Source of the DNA: Laspinema palackyanum D2a
Lineage (GTDB): Bacteria > Cyanobacteriota > Cyanobacteriia > Cyanobacteriales > Laspinemataceae
Assembly: GCA_025370845.1 (NCBI GenBank)
Contig: JAMXFF010000008.1
Location: 55,775 to 119,774, forward strand
Reading direction: 5' to 3'
DNA: 64,000 bases
Position 1 is the stretch's first letter, and each line of letters begins with the position of its first letter. Positions 1-8,389 of the stretch are shown here, piece by piece. A model generated the notes under the pieces. It was given only the letters and a program-made list of their open reading frames with translations, was not told the DNA's origin and made no database searches. A program made the translations under genes and the position numbers.

Positions 1-1
1 T

Positions 2-439
2 CCCCAAGCGGTTTACTCAGAAACCGTTGAATCAGGATTTCCTAGTTCTGAAACCATTGTTAAGGGCATTGAAGCCGGTTGGCTTAAAGTCAAGTCCGTG
101 CCGGAAATGCCAGACTCCATCCCTTTAGAATTAGATGCTGGGGAAAGGGAGGTGATTGCTTTAGCACTGAATGAACAAAAAACTAGGGTTGTCTTGGATG
201 AAAAAAGAGCCAGAAAAGTGGCTCAAAGTTTAGATTTGAATGTGATTGGCACTTTAGGAATTTTGATTTTAGCCAAACAAAACCAGATTATCCCCCAGGT
301 GAAACCGCTATTAGATTCAATGATAACGGAAGCTCAATACTGGGTTAATCAATCTCTGTATGACAATGTTTTGCAAGCTGTTTCTGAGGATGAAACTGAG
401 AAACCTTCTCCGGGGGTTGAGGATAAAAACGAGGAATGA
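2..439 (+). CDS. DUF3368-type PIN-like toxin, 5' end missing
   Basis: This reading frame is open from the first bases of the window, so the gene starts upstream and 145 residues are visible. It resembles the complete gene at 44978-45460 in this window: both have an acidic segment (DAGEREVIALAL here, DRGEAETIALGL there), then a KVAQ(S/A)L(D/N)LN block and LGILILAKQ. The complete paralogue suggests about 25 N-terminal residues, with the first acidic PIN residue, are missing. Members of the DUF3368 family are PIN-fold putative RNases, normally paired with an upstream UPF0175 antitoxin, which would lie outside the window. The first in-frame ATG (base 98) falls inside the conserved domain and is not the real start. 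Family assignment is good; nuclease activity is inferred. Confidence 0.8.
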   Translation, partial: PQAVYSETVESGFPSSETIVKGIEAGWLKVKSVPEMPDSIPLELDAGEREVIALALNEQKTRVVLDEKRARKVAQSLDLNVIGTLGILILAKQNQIIPQVKPLLDSMITEAQYWVNQSLYDNVLQAVSEDETEKPSPGVEDKNEE

Positions 440-440
440 G

Positions 441-600
441 GAAGAAACCTGGTGTCTGAGTGGTTTCTGAGTCTGGGGTGGGGCAAAAGAAACCGGGTTT
501 CTGGCAGCATCTCGATTCCTTCACCCAGATTTAAGAAATCAACCCGGGTTCGGAATGGGGAATGTGCTAAAATGACTCGTGGAACCCATAGGGTGGATTG
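441..600. repeat. dispersed GAAACCGGGTTTC repeat, copy 1
   Basis: The spacer after the DUF3368 gene has the palindromic core AGAAACCGGGTTTCT near 488-502, followed by a conserved tail (GCAGCATCTCGATTCCTTCA) and a diverged opposite arm near 538-552. The same string recurs near 1490, 2508, 8214, 11712 and 38130. I see no gene in it. Confidence 0.75.
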
Positions 601-705
601 CGCTGTTGTCCAGGGAAATCCCCAAAAATAAAATTCCAAAAACTTTCGGAGGAAAACTTGGGTTTAAGGTTATCTACTGAAAAATCATCCCCAGGAGAAG
701 GTGGT

Positions 706-909
706 ATGAATTTAGAAATTAAAGAACAACTCATCGAAAAAATTGAACAAGCCTCGGAATCGACCCTCCAAGAAGTTTTAGATTTTTTGTTGTTTCTGGA
801 ATTCAAAGAAAGTCAGAAAGCTGATTTAGAAATTAGCCGCTTGAGTGAAGCTAGTTTAGCAGAAGATTGGCTAACCCCAGCCGAGGATAAAGCATGGGAA
901 CATTTGTAA
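706..909 (+). CDS. DUF2281-like antitoxin of a MazF-type pair
   Basis: A 67-residue acidic protein. The start at 706 is chosen because a strong ribosome site (AGGAGAAGG) lies just upstream; the longer frame from 598 would add residues encoded by spacer repeat. The N-terminal half (IKEQLIEKIEQASESTLQEVLDF) is amphipathic helix, as in DUF2281-type antitoxins, and the C-terminal half (LSEASLAEDWLTPAEDKAWEHL) looks like the part that wraps the toxin. The gene overlaps the next one by 16 bases, the usual arrangement for a co-translated antitoxin-toxin pair. Such antitoxins neutralise the toxin and often repress their own promoter; neither property can be seen here. The family name is from the pattern and could also be given as a general VapB/PemI-like antitoxin. 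Confidence 0.75.
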   Translation: MNLEIKEQLIEKIEQASESTLQEVLDFLLFLEFKESQKADLEISRLSEASLAEDWLTPAEDKAWEHL

Positions 910-1229
910 AAGGTGATGTAGTTGTTGTTCCCTTTCCTTTTTCTGACTTGACCCAGGCGAAGCGACGACCTGCGTTAGTCCTGGCCCAATTGAATAAAAA
1001 CGATTTAATTCTTTGTCAGATTACCAGTCAGTTTGCTAATGATGACTATACAACCCGGATCGAAGATGGTGATTTTGAAACAGGAAGTCTCAATAGAATC
1101 AGTTATGTTAAGTCTAATCGAGTTTTTACTGCAAATGAAAGAATAATTGCCTATCAAGCAGGAAAGTTGAAATTCGATAAGCTGACAGAAATCGTGGCAA
1201 AATTAATCGCCATTTTGCAGCAGCAATGA
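894..1229 (+). CDS. type II toxin, PemK/MazF family
   Basis: A 111-residue protein with the MazF/PemK opening: GDVVVVPFPFSDLTQAKRRP followed by ALVLAQ, then a short acidic loop and a C-terminal helix (FDKLTEIVAKLIAILQQQ). MazF-type toxins are sequence-specific endoribonucleases that cut mRNA and are held inactive by the antitoxin encoded just upstream. The conserved RP of the S1 loop is present. Length matches the family (about 110). The start overlaps the antitoxin end by 16 bases, so translation is probably coupled. It is the second of three toxin genes in the first 2.3 kb. Cleavage specificity cannot be read from the sequence. Confidence 0.88.
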   Translation: MGTFVKGDVVVVPFPFSDLTQAKRRPALVLAQLNKNDLILCQITSQFANDDYTTRIEDGDFETGSLNRISYVKSNRVFTANERIIAYQAGKLKFDKLTEIVAKLIAILQQQ

Positions 1230-1612
1230 GGAATGACGGACTGTCGGGGATAGCAAGGTGATTTTAGATAGGATAACGGAAGATTACCCAGCTATCCCCT
1301 CTCAAAATTAAATCTGCTGTACCTTAAACTCAATTACTATCGAAAAAATGGGAATAAAACAAGAGTCCTTTGCCGGTTTTTGCAGTCCTTCATAAGCGAT
1401 GAAGGGTTGATTTTTCAGATAATTGGCGTCTCAGAATTATTATAACTTATTTTTTCAGGGAAGAAACCGGACTTCTAACCGCCGGAAAAGAAACCGGGTT
1501 TCTGGCAGCATCTGGTGTTTCTTCACAAAAATTTAACAAAGAAACCCGGTTTCTGAGGTTTGGGAATGAGGTCTATCCCCTACCTGGTGCGCGGCGATGG
1601 ATAAACAGCGAT
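1230..1612. repeat. spacer with copy 2 of the GAAACCGGGTTTC repeat and a dead start codon
   Basis: No gene is seen. Near 1488-1505 and 1543-1557 two facing arms (AGAAACCGGGTTTCT and AGAAACCCGGTTTCT) form an imperfect inverted repeat, followed by TCTATCCCCTACCTGGTGCGC. At 1597 the repeat runs into ATG and codons for MDKQRS, ending at a TAA at 1621. The same leader and first codons precede the gene remnant at 2625, so this is the 5' end of a related gene cut off after eight codons. Confidence 0.7.
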
Positions 1613-2035
1613 CTACGATTTAAGAAGACGAACAAAACCCGCTTGGTCGAAATGATGATCGCTAGTTAGAGCGTTGGTAATTTCTAATTGTTGCATGATT
1701 ATAAATGATGTGGCATCAACCCGTGACCAATTTTTATCTAACCGCTTTTTTAAAAGTTCCCATGCGGCATTTTCAATCTGCTGATTGACGCGAACGAGTT
1801 GCAAATAAGGAGCAGATTGAATCGCATCAATATATTGAAAAATTTGGGGGCGAGGAACTCTAAGTGGACTATTGAGCAATGCTACAAGTTCAAGGACAAT
1901 ATAGTTACTTGTCACCATTAAGTATTTTTGTTGTCTAGCTTGAGTAAACCATTCTACTGCATACTGATGAGCCGGTTCAGTTTTGATAAATAAGTTTGCC
2001 CAACCAGAAGTATCAACAAATACCCTATTATTCAC
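1613..2035 (-). CDS. VapC-type PIN-domain toxin
   Basis: A 140-residue protein if it starts at the GTG at 2035, giving VNNRVFVDTSGWANLF with the first PIN-domain acidic residue (FVDTSGW) close to the N terminus, as is usual. A longer frame to 2092 would add residues encoded inside the antitoxin gene and is less likely. Other PIN landmarks are the middle glutamate (SNYIVLELVALL) and the C-terminal D of SRVDATSF followed by ALTSDHHFDQAGF. VapC proteins are Mg-dependent RNases, often cutting tRNA. The gene overlaps the upstream antitoxin by 8 bases on the same strand. Its 3' end abuts the repeat at 1455-1612, so it may have been inserted or rearranged there. Family call is firm; target unknown. 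Confidence 0.88.
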   Translation of the reverse strand: MNNRVFVDTSGWANLFIKTEPAHQYAVEWFTQARQQKYLMVTSNYIVLELVALLNSPLRVPRPQIFQYIDAIQSAPYLQLVRVNQQIENAAWELLKKRLDKNWSRVDATSFIIMQQLEITNALTSDHHFDQAGFVRLLKS

Positions 2036-2273
2036 TGGGCAACTCCCGTGAATAAATGGCTTCGCCAATATAGTCGTCGTGGCGAGATGCAAGATCGTTA
2101 CTTTCAGCGCTTAATGTGCCAATCAGTGCGGCAATTGGATCATCAGGTTGGGTAGCTAAGTCCTCTAATGATTTTAAGATCATTGCTTCTAAAGAGAGGT
2201 TGATGATTTGAGCTTTGGATTCTAAACGTTGGCTCAGATCGTCGGGAAGTTCAAGGTTGATTTTTCGAGTCAT
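2028..2273 (-). CDS. VapB-like antitoxin
   Basis: An 81-residue protein beginning MTRKINLELPDDLSQRLE, which has the form of a ribbon-helix-helix DNA-binding segment (a beta strand followed by two helices), then an acidic C terminus (SNDLASRHDDYIGEAIYSRE) suited to binding the PIN toxin. It lies immediately upstream of the VapC-type gene with an 8-base overlap. In known VapBC pairs the antitoxin blocks the toxin active site and represses the operon with it. Length and layout fit; the exact antitoxin subfamily is not certain. Confidence 0.82.
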   Translation of the reverse strand: MTRKINLELPDDLSQRLESKAQIINLSLEAMILKSLEDLATQPDDPIAALIGTLSAESNDLASRHDDYIGEAIYSRELPSE

Positions 2274-2624
2274 TTTAATCAGGATGATATGAGTAATTAA
2301 GGGCTTGATCTTAACTTAAATTGCTGATACAATTAAACCAACAGTGCGATTCATTTTTCAAGCTGGTGACTCGTGCGGCGATCGCCAGGGGTTGATTTTC
2401 AGTAGGTTGCCGAGTCATGGTCAGGGTTGAGTTTTCAGATGATTAGAGTCTCAGGATGATTATAACCCATCTTGTCAGAGAAAACTGAGTTTTGAGCCGC
2501 TGGAAAAGAAACCGGATTTCTAGCCGCATCTCGATTCCTTCACCAAGATTTAACAAAAAAACCCGGTTTCTGAGGGTTGGGAATGGGGTAAAATTGGGGT
2601 CTATCCCCTACCCGATGCGCCGCT
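2274..2624. repeat. spacer with copy 3 of the GAAACCGGGTTTC repeat
   Basis: The first 200 bases hold the promoter side of the VapBC pair and no gene. From about 2503 the dispersed repeat appears again: AAAGAAACCGGATTTCTAG, the tail CGCATCTCGATTCCTTCACC, the opposite arm AACCCGGTTTCTGAGG, then GGGTCTATCCCCTACCCG leading straight into the ATG at 2625. The repeat is therefore joined to the 5' end of the next gene. Confidence 0.75.
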
Positions 2625-2831
2625 ATGGATGAACAACGATCGCAGGCTTATCTCGCCCTGATTCAAGAACTCCTGGAATGTCCGGGTGGGGAGGAACCGG
2701 ATATCCTTAACCGTCATCTGGAGTTGGTGGATGGGGGTTTTGTACAGGTGTGCGAGTGGGTGGCGGTGCAGTTGCAGGAAGTGGGACAGGAGAATCAGGG
2801 GGTGTTTTGCCGCAAAGCGTTATGTTTATAG
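2625..2831 (+). pseudogene. N-terminal stub of a large TPR/CHAT-type protein
   Basis: The 68 residues (MDEQRSQAYLALIQELLECP, then GGEEPDILNRHLELVDGGF) match from memory the short conserved N-terminal module of large cyanobacterial tetratricopeptide/CHAT-domain proteins. Here it stops after residue 68 with no TPR or CHAT sequence following; hsdR starts 11 bases later. The last residues (VFCRKALCL) do not look like the family. The simplest reading is that the rest was lost when the restriction operon entered or during rearrangement. A small independent protein is possible but less likely. Identification rests on remembered pattern, not on a search. Confidence 0.6.
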
Positions 2832-2842
2832 GCTTGGACTAA

Positions 2843-5230
2843 ATGACAAACAAGAAAGATCTATCAGAACGCGATATTTGTACTAAGTTCATCACGCCTG
2901 CTTTGGAAAAGGCGGGTTGGGATATGCAGAAACAGGTTCGCGAAGAAGTCAACTTCACTGATGGCCGCATTTATGTGAAAGGCAACCTAACCACCCGTGG
3001 CAAGCGCAGGCGGGCGGATTACATTCTTTACTACAAGCCGAATATTCCAGTGGCAATCATTGAGGCTAAAAACAACAAGCAATCGGTGATGGCAGGTATT
3101 CAGCAGGGACTGGAATATGCCACCATTCTCGATATCCCTACGGTATTCAGCAGTAACGGTGATGGGTTTTATGAACATGACCGGACAGCCGCTAGTGGGA
3201 ACGTTGAACGAACCATCCCCCTCGATGAATTTCCAACACCAGAAGAACTATGGGAACGCTATAAACGCTACAAAGGTATTGCCACGCCGGAAGTTGAGCG
3301 CATCAGTGCCCAAGATTATTTCTTCGACGGCACCAGCCACAGCCCCCGATATTACCAGCAAATCGCCATCAACCGCACCGTAGAGGCGATCGCCAAAGAC
3401 CAGGAACGCATTCTGCTGACGATGGCTACAGGCACCGGCAAAACCTATACTGCCTTTCAGATTATCTACCGTCTATGGAAGGCTGGTGCTAAGAAACGGA
3501 TTTTGTTCCTGGCTGACCGCAATGCATTAATTGACCAAACAGGCCGTGAGGATTTCCGTCATTTCCAAAATAAAATGACGGTTATCAAACACAAGAAGAT
3601 TGACAAATCCTACGAAATTTATTTGGCGCTTTATCAAGGTCTCACCAACTACGATGAAGACAAGGATGCTTACCGCGAATTCAGCCCGAGTTTTTTTGAC
3701 TTGATTATCATTGATGAGTGCCACCGTGGCAGCGCTTCTGAAGACAGCGCTTGGCGCGAAATTCTGGATTATTTCAAAACGGCCACCCATATCGGCCTGA
3801 CGGCTACACCCAAAGAAACCGAAACCATTTCCAGTACAGAATATTTTGGTGACCCGATTTATACCTATTCCCTCAAGCAGGGCATAGAGGATGGTTTTCT
3901 CGCTCCCTACAAGGTGCTGCGCGTTGGCTTGAATGTGGATCTCGAAGGCTGGCGACCCGAGGCGGGAAAAACGGACAAAAGCGGCCAATTGGTGGAGGAC
4001 CGCATCTACAACCGCAAGGATTATGACCGGAACTTGGTGATCGATGAACGGACAGAGGCGGTGGCTAACAAGATTACTGAGTATCTAACCAAGACGAACC
4101 GTTTTGACAAGACCATTGTATTCTGTGTGGATATCGACCACGCCCAACGGATGCGGGCTGCATTGGCTAATGCTAACAGCGACCTGATGGCCCAGAATCC
4201 CAAGTACGTCATGCAGATTACCGGCGATAATGAGGAAGGCAAGCGCGAGTTGGATAACTTTCTTAATCCCGAAGAACGCTATCCGGTGATTGCCACCACT
4301 TCCAAGTTGATGACTACCGGGGTTAATGCACCCACCTGTAAGCTAATCGTACTCGACAGCAATATCGGCTCCATTACGGAGTTCAAGCAGATTATCGGGC
4401 GTGGCACTCGCATTAATATGGAATTGGGCAAAACCTTTTTCACTATTCTCGATTTCCGCAATGTTACCGCCTGGTGTGCCGACGCGGATTTCGATGGCGA
4501 CCCGGTGCGCGTGAAAGAGCTTAGGGAAGGTGATGAATTTGAAACACCGGAAGATGAACTGGCTGACGGGGAAGCCATTATCGACGAAACGGGGGAAGAA
4601 GTCCTCTTCGATTCGCCAAGGGAGCCACCGGAAATCATCACGGGGGGCGACATCATCAGCGATCGCCGCTCCAAGGTCTATGTTAACGGTGTTAACGTCG
4701 CCATTCTCAACGAGCGCATCCAATACATGGACGATAATGGTAAACTGATGACCGTCAATATGAAAGATTACACCCGTGAGAAAGTGCGTGAACAATACCA
4801 GTCGCTGAATGATTTCCTCACTAAATGGCATAATGCTGATAAAAAACAGGCCATCATCGATGAGCTAACTCAACAAGGCATCGTGCTGGAAAACCTCAAA
4901 GAAGCCATCGACAAGGAAATGGACATCTTTGATATGATTTGCTACACGGCTTTTGATCAGCCACCGCTGACCCGTGCCGAGCGTGCCAAACAGGTCAAAA
5001 AGCGGGATGTGTTTACCCAATATGGTGAGCAGGCACGGAAGGTGCTGGAGGCTCTGCTGGACAAATACGCCGACGAGGGCATCGAAAACATCGAAGATAT
5101 CAAGGTGCTGAAAGTCAACCCTTTTGACCAGTTCGGCACTCCGACTGAAATCATCAAATTATTTGGCGGCAAGCAGGACTACTTGCAAGCCTTGTCCCTA
5201 CTGGAAAAAGCGCTGTACCAAGCGGCGTGA
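2843..5230 (+). CDS. hsdR: type I restriction enzyme, R (motor and nuclease) subunit
   Basis: A 795-residue HsdR of the EcoEI-like, shorter kind. The N-terminal HSDR_N nuclease fold (about 10-150) has D59 (RADYILYY) and the E74-A-K76 pair (VAIIEAKNNK) of a PD-(D/E)xK site. The SF2 motor follows: Walker A MATGTGKT at 194-201, the DECH box at 291-294, LTATP at 319-323, and the helicase C half with TTGVNAPTCKLIV and QIIGRGTR. The C-terminal 200 residues fit the EcoEI R C-terminal domain that docks onto the methylase. It translocates and cuts unmodified DNA together with HsdM and HsdS, the next two genes on the same strand (33-base gap to hsdM). All key residues look intact. Confidence 0.95.
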   Translation: MTNKKDLSERDICTKFITPALEKAGWDMQKQVREEVNFTDGRIYVKGNLTTRGKRRRADYILYYKPNIPVAIIEAKNNKQSVMAGIQQGLEYATILDIPTVFSSNGDGFYEHDRTAASGNVERTIPLDEFPTPEELWERYKRYKGIATPEVERISAQDYFFDGTSHSPRYYQQIAINRTVEAIAKDQERILLTMATGTGKTYTAFQIIYRLWKAGAKKRILFLADRNALIDQTGREDFRHFQNKMTVIKHKKIDKSYEIYLALYQGLTNYDEDKDAYREFSPSFFDLIIIDECHRGSASEDSAWREILDYFKTATHIGLTATPKETETISSTEYFGDPIYTYSLKQGIEDGFLAPYKVLRVGLNVDLEGWRPEAGKTDKSGQLVEDRIYNRKDYDRNLVIDERTEAVANKITEYLTKTNRFDKTIVFCVDIDHAQRMRAALANANSDLMAQNPKYVMQITGDNEEGKRELDNFLNPEERYPVIATTSKLMTTGVNAPTCKLIVLDSNIGSITEFKQIIGRGTRINMELGKTFFTILDFRNVTAWCADADFDGDPVRVKELREGDEFETPEDELADGEAIIDETGEEVLFDSPREPPEIITGGDIISDRRSKVYVNGVNVAILNERIQYMDDNGKLMTVNMKDYTREKVREQYQSLNDFLTKWHNADKKQAIIDELTQQGIVLENLKEAIDKEMDIFDMICYTAFDQPPLTRAERAKQVKKRDVFTQYGEQARKVLEALLDKYADEGIENIEDIKVLKVNPFDQFGTPTEIIKLFGGKQDYLQALSLLEKALYQAA

Positions 5231-5263
5231 AGCACGAACAAGAGAGCGGTCAATTCATAATTC

Positions 5264-6688
5264 ATGGCAAACGTATCAGGCATCGTAAAATCGACCCGCA
5301 ATATCATGCGGCAAGACACCGGCACCGGGAGTGACGAGTTACGCATTCTGCAATTGGGCTGGATGCTGTTTCTGAAAATCTTCAGCGATAAGGACAGAGA
5401 GCTAGAGTTGATGGACGATGACTACACTTCGCCCATTCCTGCTGAACTGCACTGGGATAAATGGGCGGGTGATGATGAAGGCATGACGAGCGATGATCTG
5501 TTGGAGTTTGTCGATCGCAAGCTGTTCCCCACCCTCTCGGCGATCGACCTGTCCACAGCCAATCGTCGGGCGGTGCTGGTGCATGAGGTGTTTGCCAATA
5601 ATTACAACTACATGAAATCCGGTATTCACCTGCGTCAGGTGATTAACAAGCTCAACGAGATTGATTTCAATAACAGTAAAGACTTGCAATTGTTCGGGCA
5701 GATTTATGAAACCTTTTTGGGCGAGTTGCAAAACGCAGGCACCCTGGGCGAGTTCTACACCCCACGCGCCATTACTCAGTTCATGACGGAAATGGTTGAC
5801 CCGGCTCACGGCGAGATTGTGCTCGACCCGGCTTGCGGCACGGGTGGCTTTTTAACTGCTGTGATTGAACATCTCAAAGCGACTGCTAACACGGTGGCCG
5901 AGAACGAGGCTATGGGTCAGAATGTGCGGGGCTGGGAATATAAACCGCTGCCTTATATGCTGGCGAATACCAACCTGATTCTGCACGATATTGTTACGCC
6001 TAATATTCGGTTTGGCGACTCTCTGCAACGCCCCTTAACTGGATATACCGCTAAAGATCGGGTGGATGTGATTCTCGCGAATCCGCCTTTTGGGGGTGTG
6101 GTGTCCAACAACAATGAAAACAATTTCCCGCAAACCTACCGCACCAAAGAATCGGCGGATTTGTTTTTGATTCTGATTATTCGGCTGCTGAAAGAGGGTG
6201 GACGGGCGGCTATTGTGTTGCCGGATGGTTCACTGACGGGCGATGGTGTGAAGCAGCGCATCCGCGAGAAGCTCTTGGAAGATTGTAATTTGCATACCAT
6301 TGTGAGGTTGCCCAATTCGGTGTTTCAGCCCTATGCCTCGGTGGCAACCAATTTGCTATTCTTCACGAAGGGTAAGCCGACGCAAAAAATTTGGTATTAC
6401 GAACACAAACTACCGGAAGGCTACAAGGCTTACTCCAAAACCAAGCCGATTCAGTTGGCGGAGTTCAACCCCCTGAAAAGCTGGTGGGAGAATCGTGAGG
6501 AGAATGAGCAGGCTTGGTTGGTGGATATTGACACTATCAAGGACAATGGCTACAACCTAGACATCAAAAACCCGCACCGCCCCGAAGAGGAAAAGCAGTA
6601 CAGCAGCAGCGAGTTGATCGACTTACTGCATCAATCTTTTGCCAAGGGCGATCTGTTGCTGGAACAATTGCGTAAGGAGTTGGCGTAG
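5264..6688 (+). CDS. hsdM: type I DNA adenine methyltransferase, M subunit
   Basis: A 474-residue N6-adenine methyltransferase. The N-terminal HsdM_N helical domain covers about 5-135. The catalytic domain starts with GEFYTPRAI (162-170), has the SAM-binding motif I LDPACGTGGFL (187-197) and the catalytic motif IV NPPF (273-276). It methylates the recognition site to protect host DNA and forms the core of the restriction complex. Its stop codon overlaps the start of hsdS by one base (TAGTG), so the two are translationally coupled. Length and motifs are normal and the gene appears functional. Confidence 0.95.
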   Translation: MANVSGIVKSTRNIMRQDTGTGSDELRILQLGWMLFLKIFSDKDRELELMDDDYTSPIPAELHWDKWAGDDEGMTSDDLLEFVDRKLFPTLSAIDLSTANRRAVLVHEVFANNYNYMKSGIHLRQVINKLNEIDFNNSKDLQLFGQIYETFLGELQNAGTLGEFYTPRAITQFMTEMVDPAHGEIVLDPACGTGGFLTAVIEHLKATANTVAENEAMGQNVRGWEYKPLPYMLANTNLILHDIVTPNIRFGDSLQRPLTGYTAKDRVDVILANPPFGGVVSNNNENNFPQTYRTKESADLFLILIIRLLKEGGRAAIVLPDGSLTGDGVKQRIREKLLEDCNLHTIVRLPNSVFQPYASVATNLLFFTKGKPTQKIWYYEHKLPEGYKAYSKTKPIQLAEFNPLKSWWENREENEQAWLVDIDTIKDNGYNLDIKNPHRPEEEKQYSSSELIDLLHQSFAKGDLLLEQLRKELA

Positions 6689-7956
6689 TGGAGTTTGTAA
6701 AACTCAAAGATTTGTGTGAATTTGAAAAAGGCTCGACAGGATTAGCCAAAGCGGAGCCGGGAGATTACCCGCTAGTAACTACGGGCGCAGAAAGGAAAAC
6801 CAGTAATATCTATCAGTTTGATGCCAAAGCCGTTTGCATTCCTCTTGTATCTTCAACAGGACATGGCCATGCAAGCCTAAAGAATGTGCATTATCAAGAG
6901 GGAAAATTTGCACTGGGTTCCATTTTGGTAGCCTTGACCAGCAAAGATGAAAACAGGCTGAATATTCAATTCCTTCACTTGTATCTGTCGCAGTTGAAAG
7001 ATCAGGTTTTAGTACCGCTAATGAGTGGTGCTGCTAATGTGGCGTTGTCTATCAAGAAAGTTCAGGATATTGTAATACCTTTACCATCTATCGAAAGGCA
7101 GCATGAAATTGTTGAACGATTTAAGTCGATAGTCATTGAAGAGGCTGAACTTAAAGCCGAACTCACCCACCAACAAACCCTGCTGAAAAAACTGCGTCAA
7201 CAGATTTTGCAGGAGGCCATTGAAGGCAAGCTCACCGCCGACTGGCGATCGCAAAATCCCGATGTGGAACCCGCCAGCGAACTGCTCAAACGCATCGCCA
7301 CCGAAAAAGCGCAACTGGTCAAAGACAAGAAAATTAAAGCCCAAAAACCACTGCCGCCAATCACTGATGAGGAAAAACCATTTGAACTGCCGAAGGGGTG
7401 GCTGTTTACCAGATTTGAAATCTGCTCTATCAACAAGGATGAACTTAGAATCCCTATTACAAAAGCTGATAGAAATGCTAAACAAAAAATATACGATTAT
7501 TACGGAGCATCGGGCGTTATCGACAAGATTGATGGATTTACTCACCAAGGTAGACATCTATTGGTCGGGGAGGATGGGGCAAATCTCCTAGCACGGTCTA
7601 CTCCGATTGCGTTCTTAGCAGACGGAAAATTTTGGGTAAATAATCACGCCCATGTCATAGCTACAATTGACAGCATAACTCTTGATTACTTGGCTATTCA
7701 TATCAATGCCATTAACTTGAAGCCCTATATATCAGGAGGATTTCAGCCTAAATTGAGTCAGGCCAATTTAAATCGGATTGTCATTGCCGTTCCTCCCCTA
7801 ATGGAACAACAAGCCATCGTCACCAAAGTCGAAAATCTGCTGGCTATTTGCGACCAACTAGAAACCCAAATCACCCAAAACCAAACCCACGCGGAACAAC
7901 TGATGCAATCAGTATTAAAAGAAGCCTTCAACCCTAACAGCGAATCAACGGGATAA
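6688..7956 (+). CDS. hsdS: type I DNA specificity subunit
   Basis: A 422-residue HsdS starting at a GTG that overlaps the hsdM stop. It has two target recognition domains, about 1-150 and 235-375, each followed by a helical spacer. The first spacer includes QQTLLKKLRQQILQEAIEGK and LTADWR; the second is EQQAIVTKVENLLAICDQLE near the C terminus. HsdS decides which bipartite DNA sequence the complex binds. Such genes diversify by exchanging recognition domains; no second hsdS or inverted copy is visible here, so phase variation is not suggested. The recognition sequence cannot be derived by eye. Confidence 0.93.
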   Translation: MEFVKLKDLCEFEKGSTGLAKAEPGDYPLVTTGAERKTSNIYQFDAKAVCIPLVSSTGHGHASLKNVHYQEGKFALGSILVALTSKDENRLNIQFLHLYLSQLKDQVLVPLMSGAANVALSIKKVQDIVIPLPSIERQHEIVERFKSIVIEEAELKAELTHQQTLLKKLRQQILQEAIEGKLTADWRSQNPDVEPASELLKRIATEKAQLVKDKKIKAQKPLPPITDEEKPFELPKGWLFTRFEICSINKDELRIPITKADRNAKQKIYDYYGASGVIDKIDGFTHQGRHLLVGEDGANLLARSTPIAFLADGKFWVNNHAHVIATIDSITLDYLAIHINAINLKPYISGGFQPKLSQANLNRIVIAVPPLMEQQAIVTKVENLLAICDQLETQITQNQTHAEQLMQSVLKEAFNPNSESTG

Positions 7957-8389
7957 TCTCAATCAACCACCCCTCACCCCATCCGTTTCTGATTGGATTA
8001 TTGGGGAGCATTATTTGTTCAATTGGGGCGTGGTGGGTGGCGGAGAAATTGATTAAGTGCAGGAAAAATAAATCGGATAAAAAACGGTCAAATGAATCCT
8101 CAGAATTGTAGGGCAGTGTCCATTTTAATATCGGTGGGCAGTGCTACTCTAGCTACTGCCCACCCTACTCGGCTGATTCAAAAGCGGCGAGCGCAGCCCA
8201 ATGAACGGGAGTAAGAAACCCGGTTTCTGAGGTTTGGGTAGGGGGTAAAATTGGGGTGCTATTCCCTACCCGGTGCGCGGCGAGTGTTGGGTCAAATCAA
8301 CCGGACTTAGGTGCAACCTTTGCCGCCATTGAGGGCGATCGCTCTCAAGAATAGTCAAAAATCGTTAGATTCCAATTAATTTTATGCCC
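7957..8389. repeat. spacer with a copy of the GAAACCGGGTTTC repeat tail
   Basis: No gene is seen between hsdS and the Uma2 gene. Bases about 8208-8290 repeat the right half of the dispersed element: AGAAACCCGGTTTCTGAGG, GGGTAAAATTGGGGTGC, TATTCCCTACCCGGTGCGCG, without a following start codon. A short imperfect inverted repeat (GGGCAGTG near 8112 and 8138) precedes it. Confidence 0.6.

Noticed and set aside
4279..4831. Long minus-strand frames inside hsdR.
   Set aside because: hsdR is intact with all motifs on the plus strand; these are antisense shadows.
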